From Rhizorhabdus histidinilytica (GTDB lineage Bacteria; Pseudomonadota; Alphaproteobacteria; Sphingomonadales; Sphingomonadaceae), in assembly GCF_900167915.1 (NCBI RefSeq), contig NZ_FUYM01000002.1, positions 372,001 through 436,000 of the forward strand: a DNA stretch of 64,000 bases, given 5' to 3'. This document shows positions 16,611 to 25,224 of the stretch, one piece after another. A program made the translations under genes and the position numbers. How positions within the stretch are numbered: the first letter of the stretch is position 1; every line of letters starts with the position of its first letter. Under the pieces are notes generated by a model, which had not been told where the DNA came from, did no database searches, and saw only the letters and a program-made list of their open reading frames with translations.

Positions 16611-17243
16611 ATGCCTCTTCATAGCTGGTGGCTTTTCGTCTGCGCGACCTTCGTGATCTCGGCGATGCCGGGGCCGAACATGCTCCATGTGATGACGCAG
16701 AGCATGCGCCACGGCTTCCGGCGAGCGTTCTTCACCATGGCGGGCTGCCTGCTCGCGCTGCTCGGCCTGTTCGGCCTGTCGGCGATGGGGATGAGCGCGC
16801 TGATCGCGGCGGTGCCGCAGCTCCTGACCGTGATCAAGGTGGTCGGCGCGGCCTATCTGATCTGGATCGGTATCAAGGCTTGGCGCGACGACATTCCGCC
16901 GATCGACATCGACGCCGGCGCCGCCCAGTTGAACGGCCGTACCGCAGGCGAATTGTTCCGGGCGGGCGTGCTGATCAGCCTCAGCAACCCCAAGGCCCTG
17001 ATCTTCGCCGCGGCCTTCTTCCCCCAGTTCGTCAGCCCGGCGCTGCCGAAGGCGCCGCAGTTCGCGATCCTGCTCGCCACCTTCGTGGTGATCGAAGGCG
17101 GCTGGTATCTGACTTATGCGACCGGCGGCCGGACGCTGGCGCGCTATCTGCGCCGCGCCGAATGGCAGCGCCAGGTCAGCCGTATGAGCGGCGCGCTGTT
17201 CGTCCTGTTCGGCCTGTCGCTGCTGGCGTGGCGCGAACGATGA
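16611..17243 (+). CDS. LysE/RhtB family amino acid exporter
   Basis: A 210-residue inner-membrane exporter. It has the family N-terminus FVISAMPGPNMLHVMTQSMR and the LISLSNPKALIFAAAFFPQF motif, with five to six hydrophobic helices. The ATG at 16611 has GGAGGG 4 nt upstream. Members export amino acids such as lysine, threonine or homoserine lactones; the substrate here is unknown. It is followed 10 nt later by the DUF1244 gene and is probably co-transcribed. Confidence 0.9.
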   Translation: MPLHSWWLFVCATFVISAMPGPNMLHVMTQSMRHGFRRAFFTMAGCLLALLGLFGLSAMGMSALIAAVPQLLTVIKVVGAAYLIWIGIKAWRDDIPPIDIDAGAAQLNGRTAGELFRAGVLISLSNPKALIFAAAFFPQFVSPALPKAPQFAILLATFVVIEGGWYLTYATGGRTLARYLRRAEWQRQVSRMSGALFVLFGLSLLAWRER

Positions 17244-17253
17244 GGAGAGCGAA

Positions 17254-17550
17254 GTGACCATAGACGATATCGACGACAAGCATGCCGCTACGGCCTTCCG
17301 CCGGCTGGTCCGCCACCTCCAGCACCGCGACGATGCGCAGAACGTCGACCTGATGGGGCTGGCCGGCTTCTGCCGCAATTGCCTGTCCGACTGGCTCGCC
17401 GAGGCGGCGGGCGGTGCGATCGACAAGGATGCGGCGCGCGAGGCGATCTACGCCATGCCCTATTCGGAATGGAAGGCGAAGCAGCCGCCCGCTACCGCCG
17501 AGCAGCTCGCCCGGATGGATGCGAGCGTGGCGAAGAACAAGGCCGGCTGA
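17254..17550 (+). CDS. DUF1244 domain protein
   Basis: A 98-residue cytoplasmic protein that reads end to end as DUF1244, with AATAFRRLVRHLQHRDDAQN and the conserved GLAGFCRNCLSDWLAEAA, whose Cys pair may bind metal. The GTG at 17254 follows a GAGGAGAG Shine-Dalgarno sequence. The family is common in Alpha- and Gammaproteobacteria and has no established function. Confidence 0.88.
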   Translation: MTIDDIDDKHAATAFRRLVRHLQHRDDAQNVDLMGLAGFCRNCLSDWLAEAAGGAIDKDAAREAIYAMPYSEWKAKQPPATAEQLARMDASVAKNKAG

Positions 17551-17570
17551 TCCGCGAGCTTTTACCTGAC

Positions 17571-17626
17571 CCGCTCCTCAGGAGGAGCGGCGGTGGGGGC
17601 GCTCAACGAAACGCACGATGTTCTAG
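17571..17626. repeat. palindromic intergenic repeat, family 2 (copy 1)
   Basis: CCGCTCCTC and GAGGAGCGG (17571-17590) form 9-bp arms around AG. About 25 nt further on is CGATGTTCTAG (17616-17626), which contains the xthA stop codon on the minus strand. The same two pieces in the same order recur at 46165-46207 beside an unrelated gene, which marks this as a dispersed element. It may also act as a bidirectional terminator between DUF1244 and xthA. Confidence 0.6.
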
Positions 17627-18399
17627 CGCAAGGTGATCCAGGTCGGCGCGTGGTCGCTGGCCTTCTCCAGCGCGCGGGTATCCTTGTCGACCCCGGCATC
17701 GGTCAACCGGTCGGCGGCGGCCGGGCTCAGCATCAGATGGTCGATGCGGAAGCCGGCGTCGCGCTGCCAGGCGCCGGCCTGATAGTCCCAGAAGGTGTAG
17801 ACCGGTCCATGCGGATGAATGGTCCGCACCGCATCGGTCCAGCCTGCGTTGCACAGGCGCCGGAAGGCAGCGCGGCTCTCGGGCTGGGTGAGCGCGTCGC
17901 TCGCCATCGCACGTTCGGAGAAGACGTCGTCGGTCGACGGGGTCGGGATGACGTTGTAGTCGCCCGCCAGCACCACCGGCATCTCGCCCGCCCACAGTTC
18001 GGCGGCATGGTCGATCAGCCGGTCGAACCAGGCGAGCTTGTAGTCGAACTTCGGCCCCGGCACCGGATTGCCGTTGGGCAGATAGATCGAGGCCACGATC
18101 ACCCCGTTCACCTCGGCCTCGATATAGCGGCTGTGGCTGGGATCGGGGTCGTCCGGCAGGCCCTTGCGCCGCTCGACCGGCTGTGTCCCCTTGGCGAGGA
18201 TCGCGACGCCGTTGAAGCCCTTCTGCCCGTGCCAGATCGCGCCGTAGCCTGCGGCCTCGATCTCGGCGATCGGGAAGGTCTCGTCGGAGGTCTTGATCTC
18301 CTGCAGGCAGGCGACGTCGGGTGCCTTCTGCTCGAGCCATTCGACGAGGCGGGGGAGACGGGCCTTGATCCCGTTGATGTTGAAGGTCGCGATCTTCAT
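17623..18399 (-). CDS. xthA: exodeoxyribonuclease III
   Basis: A Mg-dependent AP endonuclease and 3'-exonuclease for base excision repair. At 258 residues it is standard. Motifs: MKIATFNINGIKARL, the metal ligand in CLQEIKTSDE, LAGDYNVIPTP (catalytic D-x-N), FRIDHLMLS and the terminal SDHAPTWITL. I chose the ATG at 18399, where family similarity begins. Its stop codon falls inside a repeat element. Confidence 0.96.
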   Translation of the reverse strand: MKIATFNINGIKARLPRLVEWLEQKAPDVACLQEIKTSDETFPIAEIEAAGYGAIWHGQKGFNGVAILAKGTQPVERRKGLPDDPDPSHSRYIEAEVNGVIVASIYLPNGNPVPGPKFDYKLAWFDRLIDHAAELWAGEMPVVLAGDYNVIPTPSTDDVFSERAMASDALTQPESRAAFRRLCNAGWTDAVRTIHPHGPVYTFWDYQAGAWQRDAGFRIDHLMLSPAAADRLTDAGVDKDTRALEKASDHAPTWITLR

Positions 18400-18448
18400 G
18401 CGGCGGGGATAGCGCGGTCGGAGGGCAGCGTCACCCGTAGAACTGCAC

Positions 18449-18529
18449 GTCATTCCGGCCGGGATCTCGGGAGAGAGGAGAAGAGGTCGAGGCAGGGCCT
18501 CCCAAGATTCCGGCCTCCGCCGGAATGAC
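18449..18529. repeat. palindromic intergenic repeat, family 1 (copy 1)
   Basis: An 81-bp imperfect inverted repeat bounded by GTCATTCCGG (18449-18458) and CCGGAATGAC (18520-18529). An inner hairpin pairs ATTCCGGC (18507-18514) with GCCGGAAT (18519-18526). A near copy lies at 39993-40070. It fills the gap between xthA and erpA and looks like a REP/ERIC-type dispersed sequence. Confidence 0.75.
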
Positions 18530-18537
18530 GGTCGCCG

Positions 18538-18873
18538 TCAGACCGAAAAGCTGGAACCGCAGCCGCAGCCGGAGGCGGCGTTGGGATTGGTGACCCGGAA
18601 GGCCGCACCGCCCAGCGATTCGACATAGTCGACCGCGCCGCCGCGCACGAGGTCGAGGCTCATCGGATCGACCACCAGCGTCACGCCATCGCGGGTGGCG
18701 ACGGTGTCGTCCTCGGCCGGGGCGTCGGCCAACTCGAATTTGTATTGGAAGCCGGCACAGCCGCCGCCGTCGATCGCGAGCCGCAATATGGCCGGCTTGC
18801 CGGTCTTGCTGGCGATCAGGGCGACCCGCGCCGCAGCGGACGGGGTCAGGTCGATGTCGGGCGTTGCGTCCAT
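18538..18873 (-). CDS. erpA: A-type iron-sulfur cluster carrier ErpA/IscA family
   Basis: A 111-residue carrier that passes Fe-S clusters to apo-enzymes. The three conserved cysteines are in GGGCAGFQY and the C-terminal SGCGCGSSF. The N-terminus LTPSAAARVALIASK is typical of A-type carriers. ErpA is preferred over IscA or SufA because the gene stands alone, away from isc or suf genes, but this is not certain. Confidence 0.9.
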   Translation of the reverse strand: MDATPDIDLTPSAAARVALIASKTGKPAILRLAIDGGGCAGFQYKFELADAPAEDDTVATRDGVTLVVDPMSLDLVRGGAVDYVESLGGAAFRVTNPNAASGCGCGSSFSV

Positions 18874-18945
18874 GCCATCAAGATAGGAATGAAAAGGGCT
18901 ACCGGCAATCGCCGGCGGCCGATTCTCTTGCCGCCGGGAAGAAGA

Positions 18946-19635
18946 TCAGTTCTCGGGACCGCCCTGGGCGATGTCCGAAGTCTGCTCGTTGACGGCCATG
19001 ATGTAGTTGGCCGACTGCAGGAACGGCACCGGGTTGACCGCGCGGCCGTCGATGCGGACCTCGTAATGGAGGTGGTTGCCGGTCGAACGGCCGGTCGAGC
19101 CGACATAGCCGATCAGATCGCCGCGCTTGATCCGCTGGCCGGGATGGGCGGCGATGCGCGACATGTGGCCGTAGCGGGTCGAGATGCCTTTGCCATGCTC
19201 GATCTCGACCATGTTGCCATAGCCGCCGAACCATTCGGCGCGATCGACCATGCCGTCGGCGGTCGCATAGATCGGGGTGCCGCTGGGCGAGGCGAGGTCG
19301 ATGCCGGCATGCATCGCAGCCGACCCGGCGAACGGGTCGGAGCGGACGCCGAAGGCGCTCGAGAAGGTGAATTTGGCGATCGGCAGGATCGACGGGATCG
19401 AGATCGCACCGGTGTTCGCGACGTTGACCGTGTCCAGCTTCTTCCACGACTGGAAGATCGCCTGGAACTGCGCGGCGGCCTGCGCGTTGGGGGAAAGATC
19501 GCCGTCCTGTGCCAGGGCAGGCGTAGCCGACGCCGACAGCAGCAGCGCTGCGGCGAACGCTTTCGCGCGGATCATCGGGGTCGAGCAGGTGAACAGGCGC
19601 CGAAGCGTCGGAAGAACAGTACCAAGGAAGAGCAT
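18946..19635 (-). CDS. exported M23 family metallopeptidase (LytM domain)
   Basis: A 229-residue envelope protein. After a hydrophobic N-terminal export segment (around 21-42) comes a linker, then the M23 peptidase domain with zinc motifs HAGIDLA and HLHYEV and the spaced GRSTGNHLHYE. M23 enzymes cut peptidoglycan cross-bridges or activate amidases; all zinc ligands appear present. The ATG at 19635 has GGGGGA upstream; an internal Met at 19575 would give a cleaner signal peptide but lacks a Shine-Dalgarno sequence. Confidence 0.88.
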   Translation of the reverse strand: MLFLGTVLPTLRRLFTCSTPMIRAKAFAAALLLSASATPALAQDGDLSPNAQAAAQFQAIFQSWKKLDTVNVANTGAISIPSILPIAKFTFSSAFGVRSDPFAGSAAMHAGIDLASPSGTPIYATADGMVDRAEWFGGYGNMVEIEHGKGISTRYGHMSRIAAHPGQRIKRGDLIGYVGSTGRSTGNHLHYEVRIDGRAVNPVPFLQSANYIMAVNEQTSDIAQGGPEN

Positions 19636-19717
19636 AATTCCCCCGACATCGGAACATTTGCCCGAACCGGATCACCCGGCCGGACCCTGTTGTGCCGACG
19701 TCAGGAAATGCCCCCCC

Positions 19718-20545
19718 TCACGCGACGGATGGTTTGTGAGAAAGATCACAGGGGGCGGCAACCCCGGCCATCATCTCTTTCGTTAAACCGGCTCTGTCGC
19801 GCGCCGAGTCGTTGAACGGAGGCTTAACCGCGCCGCGGAAGTGTAACCGGACCATCGATTGCCAACTCCGCGCGCAATCGATTCGCGCTGCGTCGCACAA
19901 GAATCGAAACCAGCCGACCCCGGCCGCAACATGATCGACCTCGTCGTCGGCGATGCGGCGCATGACGCTGGCCGATCGCTCGTCGCCGGCGGCTTCGAAA
20001 CGGCTTATCAATGAAGGGGTTACGTCCAGGCCCCGCGCTTCGAGAACCATCGGCACCACGGCCAGCCGGGCAAGCGGATCATGCGCCGTCTCGGCCGCCG
20101 CCTCCCATAGCCCGTCATGCGCGGGGAGGTCTCCATAGCGTGCGCCATAGGCCTTCAGCCGCCTTTCGATCAGCGCGAAGTGCATCGCTTCCTCGGCGCC
20201 GACCGCGATCCATTCGTCGACGAAGCGTTGCGGGAAATGCCCGCCGAACCGGCCCACCAGATCGAAGGCCAGGTCGATCGCGACATATTCGATATGGGCG
20301 AGCGCATGGAGCATCGCGATCCGGGCGCGGGGCGAGCCGGCGCGTCCGCGCTTGGGCATGCGCGACGGCGGCAGCAGCGGCGGGCGATCGGTGCGGGCCG
20401 GGCAGTCGGGCATCGCCGTGGCGAAGCCCCATGGAATCCGGCCGAGCCGCCAGTCGCGAGCGGCCCGGCGCGCCGCCTTCACCTTGGCGATCGGTTCAGG
20501 TTCGTCGAGCACGGCCCGGCAGACGGCCGAGATGTCGGGGAGCAT
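19718..20545 (-). CDS. DUF455 family ferritin-like protein
   Basis: A 275-residue, mainly helical protein matching DUF455. Glu/His pairs for a di-metal site are visible in HALAHIEYVAIDLAFD, GAEEAMHFALIERRL, LEARGLDV and DDEVDHVAAGVGWF, spaced like ferritin-like di-iron proteins. Biochemical role unknown. Its ATG overlaps the stop of the upstream HDAC-like gene, so the two are co-translated. Confidence 0.86.
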   Translation of the reverse strand: MLPDISAVCRAVLDEPEPIAKVKAARRAARDWRLGRIPWGFATAMPDCPARTDRPPLLPPSRMPKRGRAGSPRARIAMLHALAHIEYVAIDLAFDLVGRFGGHFPQRFVDEWIAVGAEEAMHFALIERRLKAYGARYGDLPAHDGLWEAAAETAHDPLARLAVVPMVLEARGLDVTPSLISRFEAAGDERSASVMRRIADDEVDHVAAGVGWFRFLCDAARIDCARSWQSMVRLHFRGAVKPPFNDSARDRAGLTKEMMAGVAAPCDLSHKPSVA

Positions 20546-21492
20546 CAGAGTGAATCCAACAAGGTGGCGGTACCAACCCCGGCAAGCGGACCGGCTTCGT
20601 CGAAAGCCTCATGGAGCGCGAGGATCGAGCGGACGTGCCGCCGTGCCACGGCGAGGCGGTCGTCGCCATAGCCGCCGCCGAGCACGCTGGCCAGCGGGAT
20701 GCCGCGCCGCCGCGCCTGCCGCATCACGAAGCGGTCGCGGTCGCCCAGCCCCTCGTCGCTGAGCGCGAGTCGGCCGAGCCGGTCGTCCCGATGCGGGTCG
20801 ACCCCGGCCTGGTAAAGGATCAGGTCGGGCGCGAAGATGTCGATTGCGGCGGGCAGGTGCGCCGCCAGCGCCGCCAGATAATCGGCGTCGCCGGTCGCGT
20901 CGGGCAGCCCCAGGTCGAACGAGGACCGGGCCTTGCGCGCTGGGAAGTTGCGCTCGCTGTGGATCGAGAAGGTGAAGATGTCGGGACGGCCGGCGGTCAG
21001 CACCGCTGTCCCGTCGCCCTGGTGGACGTCGAGGTCGACGATCATGATTCGCGCGGCGTCGCGCTCGGCGATCAGTCGGTTGGCGGCGATGGCGAGGTCG
21101 TTGAACACGCAATAGCCGGCGCCGCTGTCCGCCATCGCATGGTGGCTGCCGCCCGCGCCGTTGGCGGCATAGCCGTGCCGCAGCGCCAGCTTCGCCGCCA
21201 ACCAGGTGCCGCCGGGGGCGAGGAAGGCGCGCCGCGCCACCCGCTCGGTAACCGGGAAGCCGATCCGCCGCGCCTTGTCCGGCGGCACCCGGCAGGCGGC
21301 GACCTCGGCCACATAGTCGGGATCGTGGACAGCCTCGATCCAGTCTCGCGGCATCGCTTCGGGCTGGTGGAGGTGTGGAGCGGCCCCGCTCTCGGTCAGC
21401 GCATGCATCACCAGTCCATATTTGTCGAAGCTGAAGCTGCTTCCCGGCGAGGCCGGCGAGACATAATGAGGGTGGTGAACGACATGCAGCAT
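20545..21492 (-). CDS. histone deacetylase-family amidohydrolase
   Basis: A 315-residue zinc hydrolase of the class IV-like bacterial HDAC group. Motifs: NGAGGSHHAMADSGAGYCVF (His-His catalytic pair), DLDVHQGDGT (metal Asp/His), and YQAGVDPHRDDRLG (second metal Asp). Bacterial members remove acyl groups from lysine side chains, polyamines or small amides; the substrate here is unknown. It is coupled to the DUF455 gene and divergent from the esterase gene. Confidence 0.92.
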   Translation of the reverse strand: MLHVVHHPHYVSPASPGSSFSFDKYGLVMHALTESGAAPHLHQPEAMPRDWIEAVHDPDYVAEVAACRVPPDKARRIGFPVTERVARRAFLAPGGTWLAAKLALRHGYAANGAGGSHHAMADSGAGYCVFNDLAIAANRLIAERDAARIMIVDLDVHQGDGTAVLTAGRPDIFTFSIHSERNFPARKARSSFDLGLPDATGDADYLAALAAHLPAAIDIFAPDLILYQAGVDPHRDDRLGRLALSDEGLGDRDRFVMRQARRRGIPLASVLGGGYGDDRLAVARRHVRSILALHEAFDEAGPLAGVGTATLLDSL

Positions 21493-21527
21493 CTTGCCTC
21501 ATTATCCGATTTTGCCGATGGAAAGCC

Positions 21528-22478
21528 ATGAACGAGGAATTTGTCCGCCCCGACGTCCGCGCCTTTCTCGACGACATCAACAATCGCGCCGGCCCCAAGA
21601 CCTATGAGGTCGACCCGCCGGCCGCGCGCGAGATGTCGGCCCGGCTGCGCGTCTTCGCGGATGTCGACAGCCCGCCGATCACGACCCGCGAGGATCTGTT
21701 CATCGCGACCCACGACGGCCGGTCGATCCCCGCACGATTCTACGATCCGCGCCCTGAGCGCGACGAAGGGCCGCTGGTCGTCTTCTTCCACGGCGGCGGC
21801 TTCGTGCTCGGCGACATCGAGCTGTACGACGCGGCGGCGGCGGACATCGCCATCGGGCTCGACCTGCCGGTGTTGTCGATCGACTATCGGCTTGCCCCCG
21901 AGCATCCCTGGCCTGCGGGCCCGGACGATTGCGAGGACGCGACCCGGTGGGTCGCCGAGCAGGGCATGCTGTTCGGACGCCGCTTCAACGCACTGGCGCT
22001 GTGTGGCGACAGCGGCGGCGGCACGCTGTCGATCGTCACCGCGATGGCGCTGCGCAACCACCCCGCCGCGCTGCCGGTGATCGCGATCTGGCCGCTTTAT
22101 CCCGCGGTCGACCTGCGCAAGCGCTATCCGTCGACCGAGCGGCTGGGCGAGGGCTATATGCTCAACCTCGACACGCTGCGCTGGTTCAACGGCCATTATG
22201 CACCCGACTTCAACCATTGGCGCGCCTCGCCTCGGCTTGGCGACCAGCGCGGCATGCCGCCCGCGCTGGTCGTGACGGCGACGCTCGATCCGCTGCTCGA
22301 TCAGGGGCGGGCCTATGCGATGGCCTGCATCGAGGCGGGCGTGCCGGTGGTCTATCGCGAGGCCAAGGGCAATATCCACGGCTGGCTCACGCTTCGCCGC
22401 GCGATTCCCTCGTCGGAGGACGACCTGCGCGGCTGCCTCACCGCCTTCCGGATGATGATCGAGGAATATCGGCCGTGA
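21528..22478 (+). CDS. alpha/beta hydrolase, hormone-sensitive lipase family esterase
   Basis: A 316-residue cytoplasmic esterase. The oxyanion-hole motif HGGGFVLGD is at about residue 88, the nucleophile is in GDSGGGTLSIV (G-D-S-G-G), and the acid/His pair is near TATLDPLLDQ and NIHGWLTL. This is the HSL (type IV) family, which hydrolyses short acyl esters. Its stop overlaps the GTG of rppH by GTGA. Confidence 0.93.
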   Translation: MNEEFVRPDVRAFLDDINNRAGPKTYEVDPPAAREMSARLRVFADVDSPPITTREDLFIATHDGRSIPARFYDPRPERDEGPLVVFFHGGGFVLGDIELYDAAAADIAIGLDLPVLSIDYRLAPEHPWPAGPDDCEDATRWVAEQGMLFGRRFNALALCGDSGGGTLSIVTAMALRNHPAALPVIAIWPLYPAVDLRKRYPSTERLGEGYMLNLDTLRWFNGHYAPDFNHWRASPRLGDQRGMPPALVVTATLDPLLDQGRAYAMACIEAGVPVVYREAKGNIHGWLTLRRAIPSSEDDLRGCLTAFRMMIEEYRP

Positions 22479-22951
22479 AGAAGACGCTTCCCTATCGCCC
22501 CGCTGCGGCGATCATGCTGCTCAATGCCGAGGACAAGGTGTTCGTGGCGCAGCGGATCGACAGTGCGCTCGAGGCCTGGCAGATGCCGCAGGGCGGGCTC
22601 GATCCGGACGAGGAGCCGCAGGCCGGCGCGCTGCGCGAGCTCCAGGAGGAGACCGGCATCAGGCCCGAGCTCGTCGAGATACTGGCCAAGGCGCCGGAGG
22701 TCCTGTTCTATGACCTGCCGCCCGAGCTGATGGGCAAGATCTGGGGCGGCCGATACCGCGGGCAGGCGCAGCACTGGTTCGTCGCACGCTTCCTCGGCAC
22801 CGACGCCGATGTGAACCTCGACACGCCCGAACCCGAATTCCGCGCGTGGAAATGGGCCGAGGCCGGCGAGCTGGTCGACCTGATCGTGCCGTTCAAGCGC
22901 GCGCTCTATACGCGGGTGATCGAGACGTTCCGCGATCATCTGCCGCGCTGA
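22475..22951 (+). CDS. rppH: RNA pyrophosphohydrolase (Nudix)
   Basis: A 158-residue enzyme that removes pyrophosphate from the 5' end of mRNAs and so triggers their decay. It begins KTLPYRPAAAIMLLN, and the Nudix box is GALRELQEETGIRPE within the GLDPDEEPQAGALRELQEET region. WQMPQGGLD and WKWAE are typical of RppH/NudH. The GTG at 22475 is coupled to the esterase gene. Confidence 0.95.
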   Translation: MKKTLPYRPAAAIMLLNAEDKVFVAQRIDSALEAWQMPQGGLDPDEEPQAGALRELQEETGIRPELVEILAKAPEVLFYDLPPELMGKIWGGRYRGQAQHWFVARFLGTDADVNLDTPEPEFRAWKWAEAGELVDLIVPFKRALYTRVIETFRDHLPR

Positions 22952-22975
22952 TCCATCGGCTGCGAATCTGCGCTA

Positions 22976-22990
22976 CTGATAATCACTTGC
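22976..22990 (+). promoter_or_regulatory. candidate iron-responsive (Fur-type) operator
   Basis: The stretch CTGATAATCACTTGC lies 48 nt upstream of a TonB-dependent receptor gene. It contains a GATAATCA half-site resembling a Fur box but is not a full palindrome. The downstream receptor/PepSY pair is of a kind usually repressed by iron. Weak evidence. Confidence 0.35.
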
Positions 22991-23037
22991 AGAAATAAAC
23001 GACAAGGATTAGCGGCTCCCCATCAGAAAGGGGAAAG

Positions 23038-25224
23038 ATGATCCGTCCGTTCCGCATCGCCGCGTCCGTCTCGGCGCTCGCCATCGCCATGCCCGCCCTG
23101 GCCCAGGTCTCGCCTGACGCCGCTGCCGAAACGGCGAAGGAAGACATCGTCGTCACCGCAGCGCGCAGCATCCTGCCGGCCAATGCGCTGCCGCTGACCA
23201 TCGACATCGTCGGCAAGTCCGAACTCGACCAGCAGATGTCGATCTCCGGATCGGTGATCGATTCGATCGCGACGCTGACGCCGTCCTTCTCGCCGACCCG
23301 GCAGAAGATGTCCGGCGCGGGCGAGACGCTGCGCGGCCGCTCGCCGCTCTATGCGATCAACGGAATCCCGCAGACCACCCCGCTGCGCGACGGCAGCCGC
23401 GACGGCTTCACCATCGACGGCTTCTTCATCGACCGGGTCGAGGTGATCTACGGTTCGAACGCGTTGCAGGGCGTCGGCGGTACCGGAGGCATCGTCAACC
23501 AGGTGACGGTCGCGCCGCCGACCGCCGAAGGGTTCGGCGGTCGCGTGCTGTTGCAGGGCAATGCCGACGATCATTTCCGCAAGGACGGCCTGGGCGGAAA
23601 GGCCGCTGGGCTGATCCAGTATCGCAAGGACCGCTTCGACGCGACGGTCGGCGCCGCCTATGAGAAGCGCGCGGTCTTCTACGACGGTGACGGTCGCCGG
23701 GTCGGCGTCAACCTGACCCAGGGCGAAACCCAGGATTCGCGGACGCTCTCGCTGTTCGGGCGGTTCGGCTACCAGCTCGGCGACACCGGCCGCATCGACC
23801 TGATCGCCAGCCGTTACGAGATGAAGGTCGACGGCGACTATATCGCTGTGGCGGGCAATAAGGCGGCGGGCCTGCCGACAAGCGCCACGCGCGGCAACCC
23901 GCCGCTCAAACCCGCCGAGAGCCGCACCGAAAGCGTCGCGCTCTCGGTCACCGACACCGATCTCGGCGGCGGCAACTTCGTCAGCCAGCTCTTCTTCAAC
24001 CGGACCCGCGATACCTTCGGCGGCGAGCCGGTTACGCAGGCGACCTTCCAGGATCCGACGATCGCGCCGGTCGGCGCGCTGTTCGACCAGTCGCAGAACC
24101 GGTCGCGCAAGCTCGGCTTCAAGATCAGCTATGAGCGCGCGCTTCCCGGTTTCGAGGCATTGACCGGCACGCTCGGCTTCGACGCCCTGTTCGACAAGAC
24201 CGAGCAGCGGCTGATCGCCACCAACCGGATCTGGGTGCCGCCCAGCGATTTCCGCAGCCTCGCGCCCTTCGCCCAGCTCAACCTGGCCCTGTTCGACGAG
24301 AAGCTCCGCGTGGCGGGCGGCGCGCGCTGGGAGAATGTCCAGATCAAGATAGACGACTTCCGGACGCTGGCCTCGACTACGGTGACGGCAGCCAATCCGA
24401 CGGCCTATGGCGGCGTCACGGTCGGGGGCGGCAAGCCGAAATTCGACGACGTGCTGGTCAATGGCGGCATCATCTTCGAGCCGTGGAAGGGCATTCGCGC
24501 CTATGCCAGCTATGCCGAGGGTTTCACCGTCGCCGACATCGGACGCATCACCCGCTCGATCGGCAAGCCCGGCATCGATCTCGACAATTATCTCGATATC
24601 AGCCCGGTCATCTCGAACAACCGCGAGGTTGGCGTCGAGGTGAAGCGCGGCCCGCTCGACGCGAGCGTCACCTATTTCTGGTCGTCGAGCAACCAGGGCC
24701 AGATCCTCGTCGCCGGCAGCGACGGCATCTTCAACGTCATCCGGCAGCGGGTCGAGATCGAGGGGCTGGAGCTCAATGCCGGCGTCCGTATGCCGATCGA
24801 CGGGCTGAGGCTGTCGGTGGGCTACGCCCATATCAAGGGCCGCTACGACGCCAGCGCCACGCCCGACGGCACGGCCGGCACCGACCTCGACGGCGCCAAC
24901 ATATCGCCCGATCGCCTGAACCTCGCCGCCAGCTTCAACCGGGGTGCGGTCTCGGCGCGGGTACAGACCAACTTCTATCTGAGCCGGACGTTCCGGAGCA
25001 GTGAGATCGTGCTCGACCCGCGCAACAGCTTTGGCGGCTACGACCTGACCGACGCGAGCATCCGCTACCAGACGCGGCTGGGCGGTTTCACCTTCTCGGT
25101 CCAGAATCTTTTCGACAAGCAGTATATCGATTACGCCTCCTCGACGCAGCGCCCGACCGACAATTTCTTCAACTTCGCCGGCCGGGGCCGCAACTTCACG
25201 CTTAGCTGGGACTATCGCTTCTGA
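23038..25224 (+). CDS. TonB-dependent outer membrane receptor, siderophore type
   Basis: A 728-residue outer-membrane beta-barrel. A signal peptide ends near PALAQ (about residue 23). The TonB box/plug entry is KEDIVVTAARS, and the plug domain has FFIDRVEVIYGSNALQGVGG. The barrel ends in the typical aromatic terminus GRNFTLSWDYRF. The gene is followed directly by a PepSY membrane reductase-like protein, which points to ferric siderophore uptake; the ligand is unknown. The short AT-richer leader has a Fur-like half site. Confidence 0.93.
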   Translation: MIRPFRIAASVSALAIAMPALAQVSPDAAAETAKEDIVVTAARSILPANALPLTIDIVGKSELDQQMSISGSVIDSIATLTPSFSPTRQKMSGAGETLRGRSPLYAINGIPQTTPLRDGSRDGFTIDGFFIDRVEVIYGSNALQGVGGTGGIVNQVTVAPPTAEGFGGRVLLQGNADDHFRKDGLGGKAAGLIQYRKDRFDATVGAAYEKRAVFYDGDGRRVGVNLTQGETQDSRTLSLFGRFGYQLGDTGRIDLIASRYEMKVDGDYIAVAGNKAAGLPTSATRGNPPLKPAESRTESVALSVTDTDLGGGNFVSQLFFNRTRDTFGGEPVTQATFQDPTIAPVGALFDQSQNRSRKLGFKISYERALPGFEALTGTLGFDALFDKTEQRLIATNRIWVPPSDFRSLAPFAQLNLALFDEKLRVAGGARWENVQIKIDDFRTLASTTVTAANPTAYGGVTVGGGKPKFDDVLVNGGIIFEPWKGIRAYASYAEGFTVADIGRITRSIGKPGIDLDNYLDISPVISNNREVGVEVKRGPLDASVTYFWSSSNQGQILVAGSDGIFNVIRQRVEIEGLELNAGVRMPIDGLRLSVGYAHIKGRYDASATPDGTAGTDLDGANISPDRLNLAASFNRGAVSARVQTNFYLSRTFRSSEIVLDPRNSFGGYDLTDASIRYQTRLGGFTFSVQNLFDKQYIDYASSTQRPTDNFFNFAGRGRNFTLSWDYRF